Shown here: piece by piece, positions 32,726-43,564 of the stretch
Numbering within the stretch: the stretch's first letter is position 1
Layout: each line of letters begins with the position of its first letter
Assembly: GCA_009760885.1 (NCBI GenBank)
Contig: CM019718.1
Span: 26,890,133 to 26,954,132, forward strand
From: Achatina immaculata
Lineage: Eukaryota; Mollusca; Gastropoda; Stylommatophora; Achatinidae
Direction: 5' to 3'
DNA length: 64,000 nt
Translations under genes and position numbers: made by a program
The notes under the pieces: model-generated
Databases searched by the model: none
Seen by the model: the letters and a program-made list of their open reading frames with translations, nothing else
What the model was told of the DNA's origin: nothing

Positions 32726-33943
32726 TCATGCGGCTGATGTCTTAGCAAAGTACTGCGGATGTAAGGCAAGGACGGCTTTTCTTAACGGGACTTCACTGTT
32801 ATCATTCATGTCGTCATTTGTTGAAGCGGTCATCTCCAGCTGGTCGCCACGTCTGGAATGGCAGGACGCGTCCTTAATTAGGTCGGGATCATCAGATCCG
32901 CTGCAGAAAGCTGAACCTCCTGTCATTGGTTGAGGGGTAGGTTCACCTCCTTGAGGAAATACAAAAGTTTGATTTTCCAGTTGATGAACAGGATAGAAGG
33001 AATGGTCTGGAAAATCTGTGTGGAATCTGGAATTTGTGCAGATGTGGGAGCTGCATGTGCTACCTTCAACCTGTTTCTGATGCTCGTTTGAGCGCCCACG
33101 ATCATCAGAGCAGCAGATGTTGTGCCCAATGTAAGGAATATCTTCTGGATGTCTGTTTATGTAGATGTTAGACTGAGCCGTCGCTGTATGTATCTTTTCT
33201 TTGTTCATGGTCTCCCCATAGTTTAAAACTGGAGATTTCGTCCAAAGGTTGGCCTTGTATATTTCGTCTGTCCTTGAGCTCTGCTGAACTTTACCGTGGT
33301 TACCGGAATGTAAAAACTGACCGTTTAACAACTGTTGATACGGTAAAGAAACAAGTGCACTATTATCTGTTGCTGCCAAATCAAGATTACAGCGCTCATC
33401 GAGGGTGTTTCTTGTCCCAAATGAATTCACGTTCTGGCGGCAAGCAGATGGCATGATGTTAGATGACAAGGCACAAGTGTTTTCCAACTCAAAATATCTA
33501 GGAATCGAACTCGGGTGGTCTCCAGAGTTGTCCTGCCCGTTGAATACAGTCTCTGCTATCAGTCTGTTGGCTGTAATATCGCTGCATGGGCGTGGTCGGA
33601 GCTGGACAGTGCTGACACCTGGATTCGTAACATGATAAGGAAGGCAACCGTGAGCTGAATCTCTGGTTTCGGACATTATAGTAGTTACCGCCCCTCGTTG
33701 TGTGTTTGCCCCATGCTGCGTTCTTTCGGCCGTGTCTTCTTCGTCGTCGTCAATTGTTTCGTAAACGGCCGAGTACCCTCTCGAGTAATACAGGTCAGGA
33801 GGGCTCATTCTCATCAAGGGATGGCAGGATGAGCAATTTGGACAGGTCCATTTTTTGTTACACGAGGGATCGCAGGGTCCTGGCGGATGTGGAAGTCCAC
33901 GATGACGGAACGGTGGGTATACAAACTCATCTTCGCCGTGGAT
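32726..33943 (-). CDS. Exon encoding the cytoplasmic tail of a membrane protein
   Basis: Acceptor TTCTCCAACAG then 405 codons to a TGA at 32728-32726. Phase 0 at its start. The N-terminal part has a Pro/Cys segment (residues 15-43 of the exon, with CNKKWTCPNCSSCHP), then tyrosine motifs YSAV (57-60) and YETI (61-64) followed by DDDEED, and further YxxPhi motifs YFEL (150-153) and YQQL (202-205). The rest is hydrophilic, Ser/Asn/Gln-rich and probably disordered. There is no kinase, death or TIR domain. YxxPhi motifs are established endocytic or lysosomal sorting signals, so the protein is likely an internalised or signalling surface receptor. I do not recognise an orthologue. This is the longest non-repetitive open frame in the window, with normal codon mix. 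Confidence 0.75.
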   Translation of the reverse strand: MHGEDEFVYPPFRHRGLPHPPGPCDPSCNKKWTCPNCSSCHPLMRMSPPDLYYSRGYSAVYETIDDDEEDTAERTQHGANTQRGAVTTIMSETRDSAHGCLPYHVTNPGVSTVQLRPRPCSDITANRLIAETVFNGQDNSGDHPSSIPRYFELENTCALSSNIMPSACRQNVNSFGTRNTLDERCNLDLAATDNSALVSLPYQQLLNGQFLHSGNHGKVQQSSRTDEIYKANLWTKSPVLNYGETMNKEKIHTATAQSNIYINRHPEDIPYIGHNICCSDDRGRSNEHQKQVEGSTCSSHICTNSRFHTDFPDHSFYPVHQLENQTFVFPQGGEPTPQPMTGGSAFCSGSDDPDLIKDASCHSRRGDQLEMTASTNDDMNDNSEVPLRKAVLALHPQYFAKTSAA

Positions 33944-34018
33944 CTGTTGGAGAAAATGAAGAAAAAACAAAAAAGCAGGTGTATAATACAGAATAACATG
34001 GATTACAGGTTTTTCTTT

Positions 34019-34225
34019 CAGAGGTTCTCAAACTGTTCCTTGCTGCCTCCCCTACCAGGCAAGAACTTCACCGCTTCCCAATTCTCATGGAAACTCTCCT
34101 GCTTATTTAGTCATGATGCCACCTGCCTCTTTTTTTCCCTTCGCCCACCCGACTCCCACTATTAGGCCCCACCCGGGGGGTGGGGTGAGGGGGTACCACA
34201 ACTTCGTGAGCCTCTCGTTTAAGTT
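34019..34225. mobile_element. Possible hAT-like MITE in the intron
   Basis: Left CAGAGGTTCTCAAACTG and right complement CGAGAGGCTCACGAAG pair only roughly, and no flanking duplication is evident. Offered only because other CAGTGGTTC elements are common here. Confidence 0.25.
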
Positions 34226-34384
34226 AAGCCAATTCACTTATTAATAAATCTTATCTTAAAGATAAAAAAGACAAATCAGAAATATTATCCTGCAGAGTGA
34301 GGACCGAAAGTGGCCGTACTTGAGCGCTGTCGAGGCCAGTAGATATATAATTGGTCAAAACCTCTACAGTGGTGTAAGAAGGAG

Positions 34385-34469
34385 GGGGAGGAGGAGGATG
34401 ATGAGAAGAAGAAGAAGTTAGTAGTAGTAGTAGTAGTAGTAGTAGACGAAGAAGAAAAAGAAGAAGTTA

Positions 34470-34515
<46 letters not shown>

Positions 34516-34619
34516 AAGTAGTAGTAGTAGACGAAGAAGAAGAAGAAGTTAGTAGTAGTAGTAGTAGTAGAGGTAGTAGTAGTAGTAAACGAAGAAGAAG
34601 AAGAAGAAAGAAGAAGCAA

Positions 34620-34652
<33 letters not shown>

Positions 34653-34671
34653 ACGAAGAAGAAGAAGAAGT

Positions 34672-34732
<61 letters not shown>

Positions 34733-34930
34733 CGAAGAAGAAGAAGAAAGAAGAAGAAGAAGAAGAAGTAGTAGTAGTAGTAGTAGTAGATGAAGAAGTA
34801 GAAGAAGAACTAGTAGTAGCAGTAGTGGTAGTAGTAGTAGTAATAGTAGTAGTAGTAGTAGTAGTAGTAGAAGAAGAAGAATAATAATAATAAGAAGAAG
34901 AGAAGAAGAAGAAATAAGAAGAAAAAGAAG
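34385..34930. repeat. Compound (AGT)n/(GAA)n triplet tract
   Basis: Alternating AGT and GAA triplet blocks with a recurring GACGAAGAAGAAGAAGAAG segment. Lies in the intron between 35179 and 33944. The 177-residue opposite-strand frame is an artefact. Confidence 0.92.
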
Positions 34931-35179
34931 AAGCAGGAGGAATATTATCATGTTTTACTCAATTCTTTTAATCCTAAGAAAGATATATCACGTGACGGCG
35001 AGTACCCAATTCTTCTTCCCTGCCTCTCTAACTACGAACATGTTAATTACTCTAGTCAATTATCTGTTTCTTGTTAAAAATGTAAAACACCACCACCAGA
35101 CAATAGTTAAAACATTTACTTTTAGACTCATTTTTGACACAGAAATATTAACACCAACAGAACTTCCAGCTCCGCCTAC

Positions 35180-35288
35180 TTCAAGGTTAGAGAACTCTGT
35201 GGAGTTGACGGCGTCGCTTGCTGACGTGCTCAGGTGAAGCTGTTGACGTGACGGACGTGTGGCAGCCATCTTGTGTCGCACTCGATGT
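35180..35288 (-). CDS. Middle exon: juxtamembrane segment of the membrane protein
   Basis: 109 bases between an acceptor (GTCTTCACAG at 35289-35298) and a GTAGGC donor at 35179. It has no stop in the required frame. Joined to the upstream exon it completes an AGA codon and reads HRVRHKMAATRPSRQQ, then NSTEFSNLE, before entering the tail exon in phase 0. The string of Arg/Lys/His directly after the membrane span fits the positive-inside rule. Length is 1 mod 3, exactly what is needed to join the flanking exons, which are otherwise out of frame. The donor is weaker than consensus. Seen: splice motifs, phase and open frame. Inferred: that it is spliced. Confidence 0.6.
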
Positions 35289-35351
35289 CTGTGAAGACAT
35301 GGATATATTTGAAAAATGTGGTACTACAGTGCAAATTCATCGTAATTGTTT

Positions 35352-35768
35352 ATGTACTCCAGAGAAACATACGCATGTGAGACCTGGACACTTAACAAAA
35401 CAGCTGAGAAACACATAAATACCTTTGAATGTAAATGCTACAGAAGAGTCCCTCAAATATCATGGTCACAAAAAGAACAAATATATCCATACTACAAGAA
35501 TTTCATATTGAAGAAGGTTGGCTAGTAAGGAAGATTAAACAGAGGAAACTTAAATATTTTGGATGTATTAAACGTCATGACAATTTAGAGAAGACAGCCT
35601 TGGAAGTGTACATAATGAAAAAAAGAAAGAGAGGAAGACCAAGGCGAAGATGGTTGCAAGACATCGTTGATGATCTGCTAATGGACGCATCAGTAGCAGG
35701 CCATCTTGCTTACAATCGAGAGGCCTACAGGAGAGCTGTTGGGGAGACAAAGCTCCTGACTGACTGAC
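35352..35768 (+). pseudogene. RTE-like LINE 3' end, family B, in intron
   Basis: The frame 35435-35767 reads TNISILQEFHIEEGWLVRKI, KLKYFGCIKRHDNLEKTALE, KKRKRGRPRRRWLQDIVDDL and AYRRAVGETK. Upstream, CETWTLNK-like codons are in other frames. Opposite in orientation to the host gene and just upstream (in transcription) of its middle exon. Confidence 0.85.
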
Positions 35769-35899
35769 TCCACAGAAGCGGAGAACTGAAAATCATTAGT
35801 AAAGGACGACATGGGTTAAGATTGTGTGATAAGTCAAGAGATCACATGATGGCTTAGTGTAGGCCTTATCAAAGACAACATTACAACTGATCGAAGACA

Positions 35900-36160
35900 C
35901 AGCGTAACAACAGTTGTCAAATCTATGACAATACATGGAAGATCTTGGAAGATCTTGCAGTAAGTCATAAAAACTTATTGCGAAATATGAAAAACATTTG
36001 TAATAATTCATCAAAACTAATGATGACATGTGAAAGATCTTGCAATAAGTCATCAAAACATATCATATCATATCATCTGGAAGATCTTGTAATAAGACAT
36101 CAAAACGTATGACGACATATGAAAGATCTTGTAATAAGACATAAGATGACATGACAAATA
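35900..36160. repeat. Imperfect repeat of about 40-60 bases
   Basis: Recurring GAAGATCTTG and AATAAGTCATCAAAAC-like pieces at irregular spacing; an old, diverged array. Confidence 0.55.
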
Positions 36161-36512
36161 ATGTAGTTAGTCACCAAAATGAACGGGATGTACACTTTCA
36201 ATTGGCGTTTCTAAAGTTCTCGGAACACAAACAACTAAATAAACTTCTTAGGGGGCTCCACGACCAAAAAGAGCAGGCAAATCTTCCTTTCAATGGCTAA
36301 CCTGTAACATCCTAGAACCCGCTATCAGAAACAATACATGGGCCTTTGGATGGAATCATTATTAATTTTAGTTCGCCGGTCTCAACGAGCGTACAAACTA
36401 AAAATTATAATAATAATAATAATAATAATAAAGCCACTCAATATCCTTTAATCCATTCATACTGACCAGAGTTTCAGATCTAAAACATCGATTAAGTAAT
36501 CTTTCAACATTC

Positions 36513-36745
36513 ATTCATTCATTTGCATGTCCCTTGCGGAACTTTGCCTCCCTAACAGCTCTCCTGTAGGCCTCTCGGTTGTGAGTAAGATGGCCTGCTG
36601 CTGATGCATCCATTTGCAGATCATCAGTGATATCTTGCAGCCATCTTCGCCTTGGTCTTCCTCTCTTTCTTTTTCCCATTATGTACCCTTCCAAGAGTCT
36701 ATAGATTATCATGACGTTTAATGTGTCCAAAATATTTAAGTTTTC
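36513..36745 (-). pseudogene. RTE-like LINE 3' end, family B, in intron
   Basis: The minus-strand frame 36730-36515 reads GYIMGKRKRGRPRRRWLQDI, TDDLQMDASAAGHL and EAKFRKGHANE, intact to the terminal residues, with an ATGA-repeat end. It is truncated 5' of the RGRP block and abuts SINE family B sequence at 36752. Confidence 0.85.
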
Positions 36746-36751
36746 TTTTCA

Positions 36752-36890
36752 AGTCCGGCCCGAGGTCATCCAGCTGTAGAATTGGGTACCTGGAGCTTAC
36801 TGGAGCTGGGGATGTACAGTAGGTCAAGCGTGACGCTGATCACATCTTCTTCCAGGGTACCTGTGGTCATGAAAAATATGGACAGCGACA
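36752..36890 (+). mobile_element. SINE family B body, headless
   Basis: Shares ATCCAGCTGTAGAA, TTGGGTACC, CTGGAGCTGGGGA and a CGTGACGCTGATCACAT stretch with the SINE at 52215-52467. The tRNA-like head is missing or decayed. Confidence 0.55.
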
Positions 36891-37124
36891 CTATATCCCT
36901 TACATGCAATCATGGTGCTGTATGACTATTTTTTTCCCCCTCTCTCTCTCTCTAAATGGCAGTGGAGGCGTGCATGTTATAAAGTAAAGAGTACAATACT
37001 TAGCATGACTTCTGTTGTCTTCTTCCTTATGAAAATTGCAGGGTCCATGAGGCAAACAGAACTCCTGGCAAGGTTCGGTGGAATATTTCCTTTACGGGGA
37101 AAGTTTAGCGTGTCTATTTCTCCC

Positions 37125-37545
37125 TTAATTTATCTTCTACATGGATGCTTTCTCCTTTCATTTATCTTCTACGTTGATGTTTTCTCCTTTCATTTATCTT
37201 CTACGTTGATGTTTTCTCCTTTCATTTATCTTCTACGTTGATGCTTTCTCCTTTCATTTATCTTCTACGTTGATGCTTTCTCCTTTCATTTATCTTCTAC
37301 GTTGATGCTTTCTCCTTTCATTTATCTTCTACGTTGATGCTTTCTCCTTTCATTTATCTTCTACGTTGATGCTTTCTCCTTTCATTTATCTTCTACGTTG
37401 ATGCTTTCTCCTTTCATTTATCTTCTACATGGAAGCTTTCTCCTTTCATTTATCTTCTACGTTGATGCTTTCTCCTTTCATTTATCTTCTACGTTGATGG
37501 TTTCTCGTTTCATTTATCTTCTACATGGATGGTTTCTCTTTCTGT
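37125..37545. repeat. 32-base minisatellite
   Basis: Thirteen units of 32 bases sharing CTTTCATTTATCTTCTACGT and TGATGCTTTCTC. Very homogeneous in the centre. Open frames across it are artefacts. Confidence 0.92.
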
Positions 37546-37689
37546 TTACTTCTTTTCTCATACAGATTCATTTAACAGTATTAAAGCTTACCAGGATGTG
37601 GACAGATTCAGAAAATGTTTTTACAGTCTGTCAGGACGCAGACAGACAACGATATCATCATTATAATATGCAGGTAAGTAGGCAGGAGA

Positions 37690-38376
37690 ACGAAAAACCT
37701 CCATCTTAATGCGAAGAAAACTAAATTGATGACAAATGAAAAAACAAATAAGACAGCTGAAATATGTATCAATGAGGAAAAATTGGAAGAGGTGGAGAGT
37801 TTTGAATATATTGGATCACTACTAATAATGGAGATATAATGAAGGATTTTAAAAGGAGGATATCTATCGCTCTTCAGAAAGTAAAACAACTAAAGAAGCT
37901 AGGGAGAAGAACGGACAGAACTACAAAATTAAGAATTTTAAGGGCATGCATTTTTCCCATCACACCATATGCCTGTGAGACCTGGACACTTAACAAATCA
38001 ACTGAGAAATACATAAATGCCTAAGAATGTATATGCTACAGAAGAGTTCTTCAAATATCATGGGCACAAAAAAGAACAAATACATCCATACTACAAGAAC
38101 TTAATATTGAAGAAGGCTGGCCAGTAGGATTAAACTGAGAAAACTGAAATATTCTGGCCATATTAAAAGTCATGAGAATTTAGAGAAGACCGTCTTGGAA
38201 GAGTACCTAATGAGAAAAAGAAAGAGAGGAAGACCAAGGCGAAGATGGCTGCAAGACATCGTTGATAATTTGCAAATGGATACACCAGCAGCGGGACATC
38301 TTGCTTACAACCGAGAGGCCTACAGGAGAGCTGTTAGGGAGGCAAAGTTCCGCAAGGGACATGCAAATGACTGACT
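37690..38376 (+). pseudogene. RTE-like LINE 3' end, family B, longest copy
   Basis: Extends further upstream than its relatives: LHLNAKKTKLMTNEKTN, EEVESFEYIGSLL, then KRRISIALQKVKQLKKLG, FPITPYACETWTLNKST, RKRGRPRRRWLQDIV and KFRKGHAND. Several frame breaks separate the blocks. K-K-T-K-hM-hN followed by F-YLGS is the thumb-side region after the YADD palm in RTE-like reverse transcriptases; the palm itself is lost. Confidence 0.85.
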
Positions 38377-38539
38377 GAAGTAGGCGGGTTAAGATAACAT
38401 TAATGTAACCTGCAAGTAAGGGAGACTTAAGATAACATTAATGTAATCTACAACTGACTTAGATTATTTGAATAATATTTCGGTTACGTAATCCTGTTCA
38501 GTGACATTTTAAAAAAAAACTGTGATGGGCGCATTGTTA

Positions 38540-38830
38540 CAACTTACTTGTAACTTACACTGAGTCAAATTTATCACTACAACTTACATATAACTTACAC
38601 TGAGTCAAAGTTATCACTACAGCTTACATGTAGCTTACACTGAGTCAAAGTTATCAGTACAGCTTACATGTAACTTACACTTAATCAAAGTTATCACTAC
38701 AACTTACATGTAACTTACACTGAGTCAAAGTTATCACTACAACTTACATGTAACTTACACTGAGTCAAAGTTATCACTACAACTTACATGTAGCTTACAC
38801 TGAGTCAAAGTTATCACTACAGCTTATCGA
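38540..38830. repeat. 40-base minisatellite
   Basis: Seven units sharing CAAAGTTATCACTACAACTT and ACATGTAACTTACACTGAG. Confidence 0.9.
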
Positions 38831-38934
38831 AGACACATAACAGCAAAACTAGTAACATTTTAACGACCATCTAATGATACATTCTTTCTCAAACAATATG
38901 AGCACAACAACTTGTTGGCCTACATAAAAGTGAT

Positions 38935-39110
38935 GGAAGGGGAACAGACCAAGAGGTAGACCTAGACAAAGATGGGGAGACAACCTAGAAGAAGATATAC
39001 GCGCTCTTGGAATGGACAACTGGCAAGAAAAAGATCAAGAACAGAGAGGAGTGCAGCAGCAATGAGGCTTGGAAAGCTTGGAAAGTTGTTAAATTCAGCA
39101 GCTGCTCTTA
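38935..39110 (+). pseudogene. RTE-like LINE C-terminal fragment, family D
   Basis: Across frame breaks it gives a G-R-P-R-Q-R-W-G-D-N-L block, EDIRALGMDNWQEK and a final Glu/Arg-rich tail into (GAA)n. Basic block, W, D-N-L and a helix is the RTE tail pattern, but the sequence differs from families A-C. Confidence 0.5.
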
Positions 39111-39124
39111 GAAGAAGAAGAAGA

Positions 39125-39500
39125 AGAATGAATGAATGAATGAATGAATGAATGAATAATCTTTATTTTTCAAGGGTAAAGAATTGGGCACGCAGGCCCG
39201 TCTTACATTCTGCCCTTCGTCACTCCATCTTTCATTCTTCCCACACACTCGATTTGGTACAAAAATACAAATTAAATTAGTAAAAACCTATCAAAAGAGT
39301 GTAAGATTTAACTACTACATTCAAGGTAAAAGAGAAGAAGTAATTAACCTAATAAAATAGCACTCACGCACACATACACACACAGACATATACATAAATA
39401 AAAATACATTGTAAATACGGATCTTCTAACATATTTTTTGTTAAACAAACATTAAAATAATTTCTAACAATATCTAACAAGTTGCTTTTCTAACTAAGAA
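39125..39500 (-). mobile_element. LINE 3' untranslated end, family L3
   Basis: Reverse-complement counterpart of 25660-26010: (GAAT)n at 39125-39152, GGGTAAAGAATTGGGC, CGTCTTACATTCTGCCC, TCCCACACACTCGATTTGG and TAACAATATCTAACAAGTTG. About 370 bases match over the full length. Sits in the first mapped intron of the host gene and in the same orientation as that gene. Confidence 0.85.
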
Positions 39501-39702
39501 AAAGAAGAAGAAGAAGAAGAAATTGTTGACACACAACAATTATTAATCCGCTTACTGCAATCATGGACATCAAACTCTACTGCAATTTACGAATGAAACG
39601 GACACTCATTTGGTCGTAATTTAGCCAAACAACAAATAAGACTAAGCGAAGACGACTGCGTGGAGAAGCTTTGCTGATATAATCCCCAAATCCCAAACTT
39701 AC

Positions 39703-40084
39703 CTCGTTGTACAGATGATAATCGCCACCAACATGGCAACAACCACAAGAAACACAGCACAACCAAACGACAGCTGGCACGTCGTGTCACACCACTGATG
39801 CGTGGAAGCCATCGGGCCGCCATACGACCTTCCATGTTCTGTGGTGTACGTGGAACCAAGGTCATGGTCCGGCCTAAGGTCACCGGGTTCAAGGCTGTAG
39901 TTGTTCTCTGAAAGGACGTACTGAATGTCACATTTTCCCGCCAGGAAGGACTGGACTGTCCTGCTGACTTGTGGGTCAAGGCGGGAAGAGTTGACCTCAG
40001 TTAGCAGGCGTGGCTTCCACGGAGGCGGACACGGAAACGCATACCAGAAGTCCCTGACATCAGCCTCGATGCCCCTTAAGTATG
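39703..40084 (-). CDS. Exon with ectodomain end and transmembrane span
   Basis: Preferred start is the acceptor CTACCTCAG ahead of 40084 (phase 1); end is a strong AG|GTAAGT donor at 39703/39702. About 126 full codons. It begins with DFWYAFPCPPPWKPR, contains two N-glycosylation sequons (NSS and NYS) and four cysteines outside the membrane, and ends with a 21-residue hydrophobic span, LSFGCAVFLVVVAMLVAIII, three residues before the donor. Layout is that of a type I single-pass surface protein: glycosylated outside, then the span, then the tail on the next exons. No signal peptide is encoded here, so at least one upstream exon is expected beyond 40.1 kb. I recognise no named ectodomain. An alternative start at an internal ATG (40101-40099) is possible but less likely. 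Confidence 0.65.
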
Positions 40085-40384
40085 CTGAGGTAGACATCAA
40101 AGAAAACGGCGGCGATGAAGATGACATTAACGATGATGATGAAGTAACCAAAGGCGTTTTTACTGAATAAATACGCTCATGAGATTTTCCCCGGAAATCA
40201 TGCGTCTAATCGCTACTGCTCTATCTCGCGTTGTGTGACTGGATGCTCACGATGCATTGCTGTAACTGAAAGCAAAAAAAAAAAAAACCGAACAATAATT
40301 ATTACATTATTTTTTAACATAACAACAACAACAACAACAAAACTTCACTATATTATTTGCAGTTAATAAGGTAATAAGTTAATA

Positions 40385-40831
40385 AGATTTTTAAGGGTAT
40401 GCATCTTTCCCATCGCATCATATGCCTGTGAGACCTGGACACTTAACAAAACAGCAGAGAAACACATAAATGCCTTTGAATGTAAATGCTACAGAAGAGT
40501 TCTCCAAATATCGTGGACACAAAAAAGAACAAATATATCCATACTACAAGAGCTTAATACTGAAGAAGGCTAACTAGTAAAGAGGATTAAAGAGAGAAAA
40601 CTTAAATATTTTGGATACATTAAACGTCATGATAATTTAGAGAAGACCGTATTGGAAGGATACATACTGGGAAAAAGAAAGAGAGGAAGACCAAAACGAA
40701 GATGGCTGCAAAACATCGTTGACGATCTGCAAATGGATGCAGCAGCGGCAGGCCATCTTGCTCACAACCGAGAGGCCTACAGGAATGCTGTTAGGGAGGC
40801 AAAGTTCCGCAAGGGACATGCAAATGAATGA
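40385..40831 (+). pseudogene. RTE-like LINE 3' end, family B
   Basis: Blocks in order: a CMHLSHRIICL-like relic of YACETWTLNK in another frame, TNISILQELNTEEG, KLKYFGYIKRHDNLEK, GKRKRGRPKRRWLQNIVDDL and KFRKGHANE, with (AATG)n end. A SINE B tail follows directly at 40833. Confidence 0.85.
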
Positions 40832-40832
40832 A

Positions 40833-40930
40833 TGAAGGTAAAAGGTAAAGGTAATCCTATCATCCCTTAGAGGCACATAGGGATATGGTGTTAGTGCCCA
40901 TATTTTCAGAGACATGCTTAAAAGTTGGCG
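40833..40930 (-). mobile_element. SINE family B, 3' part only
   Basis: Plus strand GGTAAAAGGTAAAGGTAAT, ATAGGGATATGGTGTTAGTG and CCATATTTTCAGAGA match the 3' end of the SINE at 52215. The tail, read in SINE sense, is ACCTTTACCTTTTACC rather than poly(A). Confidence 0.7.
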
Positions 40931-41169
40931 GCAAACAAAGCGCAGATCTGCCTTAAGTAGTCGTCTCTCCATATTGTTTCTCGTGTCTCTCTTTTCAAAA
41001 AGTAGACAAGAAAAAAAAAATCTAACTACAACTTATCTTCCTAAACCCCGATGATATTTTATGTACATGTCTGTTCTAAGTTTTGTTTTGTTTTTCTTTG
41101 AGCGTTATCACGCATATTGCAACCAAGATGGTACTGAGAAGCTGTCAAGGTAGGGATACAGGTTCAGTT

Positions 41170-41350
41170 TTATGAAAAGATAAAAAAAAAAAAAGAGTGA
41201 GGAAAGCGGGTAGAGACTAGAATGGCAGAAAATATGAAAGAACATAAAACAGTTCAATATTTCGGCAAGTGGGTTTCTCAAGGATCACATACATAAACAG
41301 CACAACAGCCAAAAAATAAACAGGAAACAATACAGGTGAAAAATTAAGCA
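41170..41350 (-). repeat. Dispersed repeat P, copy 4
   Basis: Minus strand GATCCTTGAGAAACCCAC, TTGCCGAAATATTG, then a TTCTGCCATTCTAGTCTC tail. It is the most diverged copy; bases on both sides of the small inverted repeat have changed. Confidence 0.7.
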
Positions 41351-41439
41351 CTTTTTTTTTTTGGTATCGGGGTAAGAAAGGCGGGCACAAAATCTTGAGA
41401 AATTCTTGGTTGCCGTTGTGGTTGCCAACATTTTATTGC

Positions 41440-41860
41440 TCCATGTGTCTAAACATTGGCTAAACATTGCCTAAACATTGTCTAAACAATGTATGTCTAA
41501 ACATTGCGTATGGTATTCATTATGGTGGTGAAGCATTTTTAGAAGCTGGCGTCTTATATCACTGCTCTCCGTCTCTCTCTCTCTCTCTCTCTCTCATCTT
41601 GGAATTCAACATCATTCAACGTTCACTCCTAGTCTGATATGATGCCTTCAATGCCAGATCTCCTCATCTACAAATCTCTAAAGATTTTCACAGTGCTCCA
41701 AGCTGTCAAAATCTTTATCGTGGCCATCATCTATCAAGATCGTCGCCATAGTCAAAAGTATCAAGATCTTCACCACACCAAAAGATACCAAGACTTTAAC
41801 CATGGCCAGAGATGTCAAGATCTTTATCATAACCAAAGCCATAGATCGTTGTTCAACAAC
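41440..41860. repeat. Small degenerate repeats
   Basis: TCTAAACATTG-type units at 41445-41510, (TC)n at 41572-41594, and diverged TCAAGATCTT-containing units of about 33 bases at 41690-41850. Confidence 0.55.
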
Positions 41861-41929
41861 GCTTGCAGAGTTTCAAGAAAAAAAAATCATATTTTCATTT
41901 CTTTTCCCATCATCTTCGTTTAAAAGAAA

Positions 41930-42290
41930 TGATCATGAAATATTTACAGTCGCCCATAATCGTTTATAATCCACAAAACTATCAAGCGGACAAAAATTCT
42001 CCATTATATTTTCGCCCGAAAGGAAGCCGAGTCACACGACGGGGTCTCCCCCCGATATACGGGTCACTCGTTCTACGATTAGTGCCCAAATACCTCGATG
42101 TGAAAGAGAGCAAAGGTCACCTAAAACGGCCCCGCCTCTACGGTTATTACTGGCCTAATGGTCAGCGTAATTTGGACAGAAAAATGGAAGATTTCAGAGT
42201 GGATTAATAGGTTCCCGTGACACCCGTCTTCATTATGATTATTAACGATCTGGTAGAAATGAGGGGTTCAAAGAAAATCAAAGAGTTCGG
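41930..42290. other. Unique island, possible regulatory element
   Basis: No repeat and no coding sequence found. Contains AATCGTTTATAATCC and AAAGGTCACC (nuclear-receptor half-site form). Flanked by simple repeats on both sides. Function inferred only from being unique. Confidence 0.25.
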
Positions 42291-42419
42291 AATGTCTTCA
42301 ATTGTGATTGCTTTTTTTTTTCTTTCCTTTTCTTTTTTTTTCCCCTGGTTTCAAAACGTCATCATTGGTGTTTTTCTTTTTCTTATCTTTTCTCACTGAC
42401 GTGCTTTTTCCGTTCCTAT

Positions 42420-42900
42420 ATTTTCTCATTTCTTTGTGTTCTGGTTTCTATATTTTCTCATTTCTTTGTGTTCTGGTTCATATATTTTCTCATTTCTTTG
42501 TGTTCTGTTTTCTATATTTTCTCATTTCTTTGTGTTCTGGTTCATATATTTTCTCATTTCTTTGTGCTCTGGTTCCTGTATTTTCTCGTTTCTTTGTGTT
42601 CTGGTTCCTATATTTTCTCATTTCTTTGTGTTCTTCTTCCTATGTTTTCTTATTTCTTTGTGTTTTGGTTCCTTATTTTCCTCACTGCTATGTTTGCTGG
42701 TTCCTATATTTTCTCATTTTTTTGTGTTCTGGTTCCTATATTTTCTTTTTTCTTTGTGTTCTGGTTCCTATATTTTCTCATTTCTTTGTGTTCTGTTTTC
42801 TATATTTTCTCATTTCTTTGAGTTCTGGTTCCTATATTTTCTCATTGCTGTTTTCTGCTCCTCATATTTTCTCAACTGCTAAGTTTTATGGTTCGATAAA
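42420..42900. repeat. 32-base minisatellite
   Basis: About 14 units sharing TTCCTATATTTTCTCATTTC and TTTGTGTTCTGG. All three plus frames are largely open, giving Phe/Leu-rich frames up to 231 residues that imitate membrane proteins but are not genes. Confidence 0.92.
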
Positions 42901-43004
42901 TTTTTCATTGCTATATTTTCTCAATGGGGGCGGGGGGGGGGGGCCGCATGTGTTTTTTCACCTCCTTATAACGGAGGCCCTGCACATCACTGAGGTAAGA
43001 TAGG

Positions 43005-43290
43005 GTCCTTGGGTTCACTAGATGTTTGGCAATCATCTTGGATTCATTAAAAGTTTGACAATCATCTTGGATTCACTAAAAGTTTGACAATCATCTTGGA
43101 TTCACTAGACGTTTGACAATCATCTTGGATTCATTAAAAGTTTGACAATCATCTTGGATTCATTAAAAGTTTGACAATCATCTTGGATTCACTAAAAGTT
43201 TGACAATCATCTTGGATTCACTAGACGTTTGACAAAAAAATCCTCTTGGATTCACTAGACGTTTGACAATCATCCTGGATTCAGACTTTT
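43005..43290. repeat. 29-base minisatellite
   Basis: About nine units sharing AGTTTGACAATCATCTTGGA and TTCACTAAA, in two variants (AAAAG and AGACG). Confidence 0.92.
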
Positions 43291-43506
43291 TGACAGCCAT
43301 CTTCGCTCTGAAATTGCACTGGGCTCTAATCGGAAATAATAATAATAATAATAATGTACTGGGTTTTGAGAGTCCCAAGCAGCTAACAAGATTACATACA
43401 CCCAGAACATAGACGATTTAAGGCCAGCAAAGTTTGCAAAACACATAGGCCCTCATATTTCTCTCTCTTTTGCAAAGAAAGCTCGTACAGTTGTCTCTTA
43501 TCATCC

Positions 43507-43509
<3 letters not shown>

Positions 43510-43560
<51 letters not shown>
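43510..43560. repeat. (CT)n microsatellite
   Basis: About 25 CT units. Confidence 0.9.

Positions 43561-43564
<4 letters not shown>

Noticed and set aside
33814..33999. 61-residue frame obtained by joining the 39703 donor straight to 33943
   Set aside because: It abandons the 405-codon frame and stops early; the middle exon at 35288-35180 gives a continuous frame instead.
39577..39780. 67-residue frame that would join in phase with the tail exon
   Set aside because: It reads the membrane-span sequence in a shifted frame and loses the hydrophobic segment and both sequons.
42308..43003. A 231-residue Phe/Leu-rich frame resembling a multi-span membrane protein
   Set aside because: It is the translation of a 32-base minisatellite; three frames are open in parallel.
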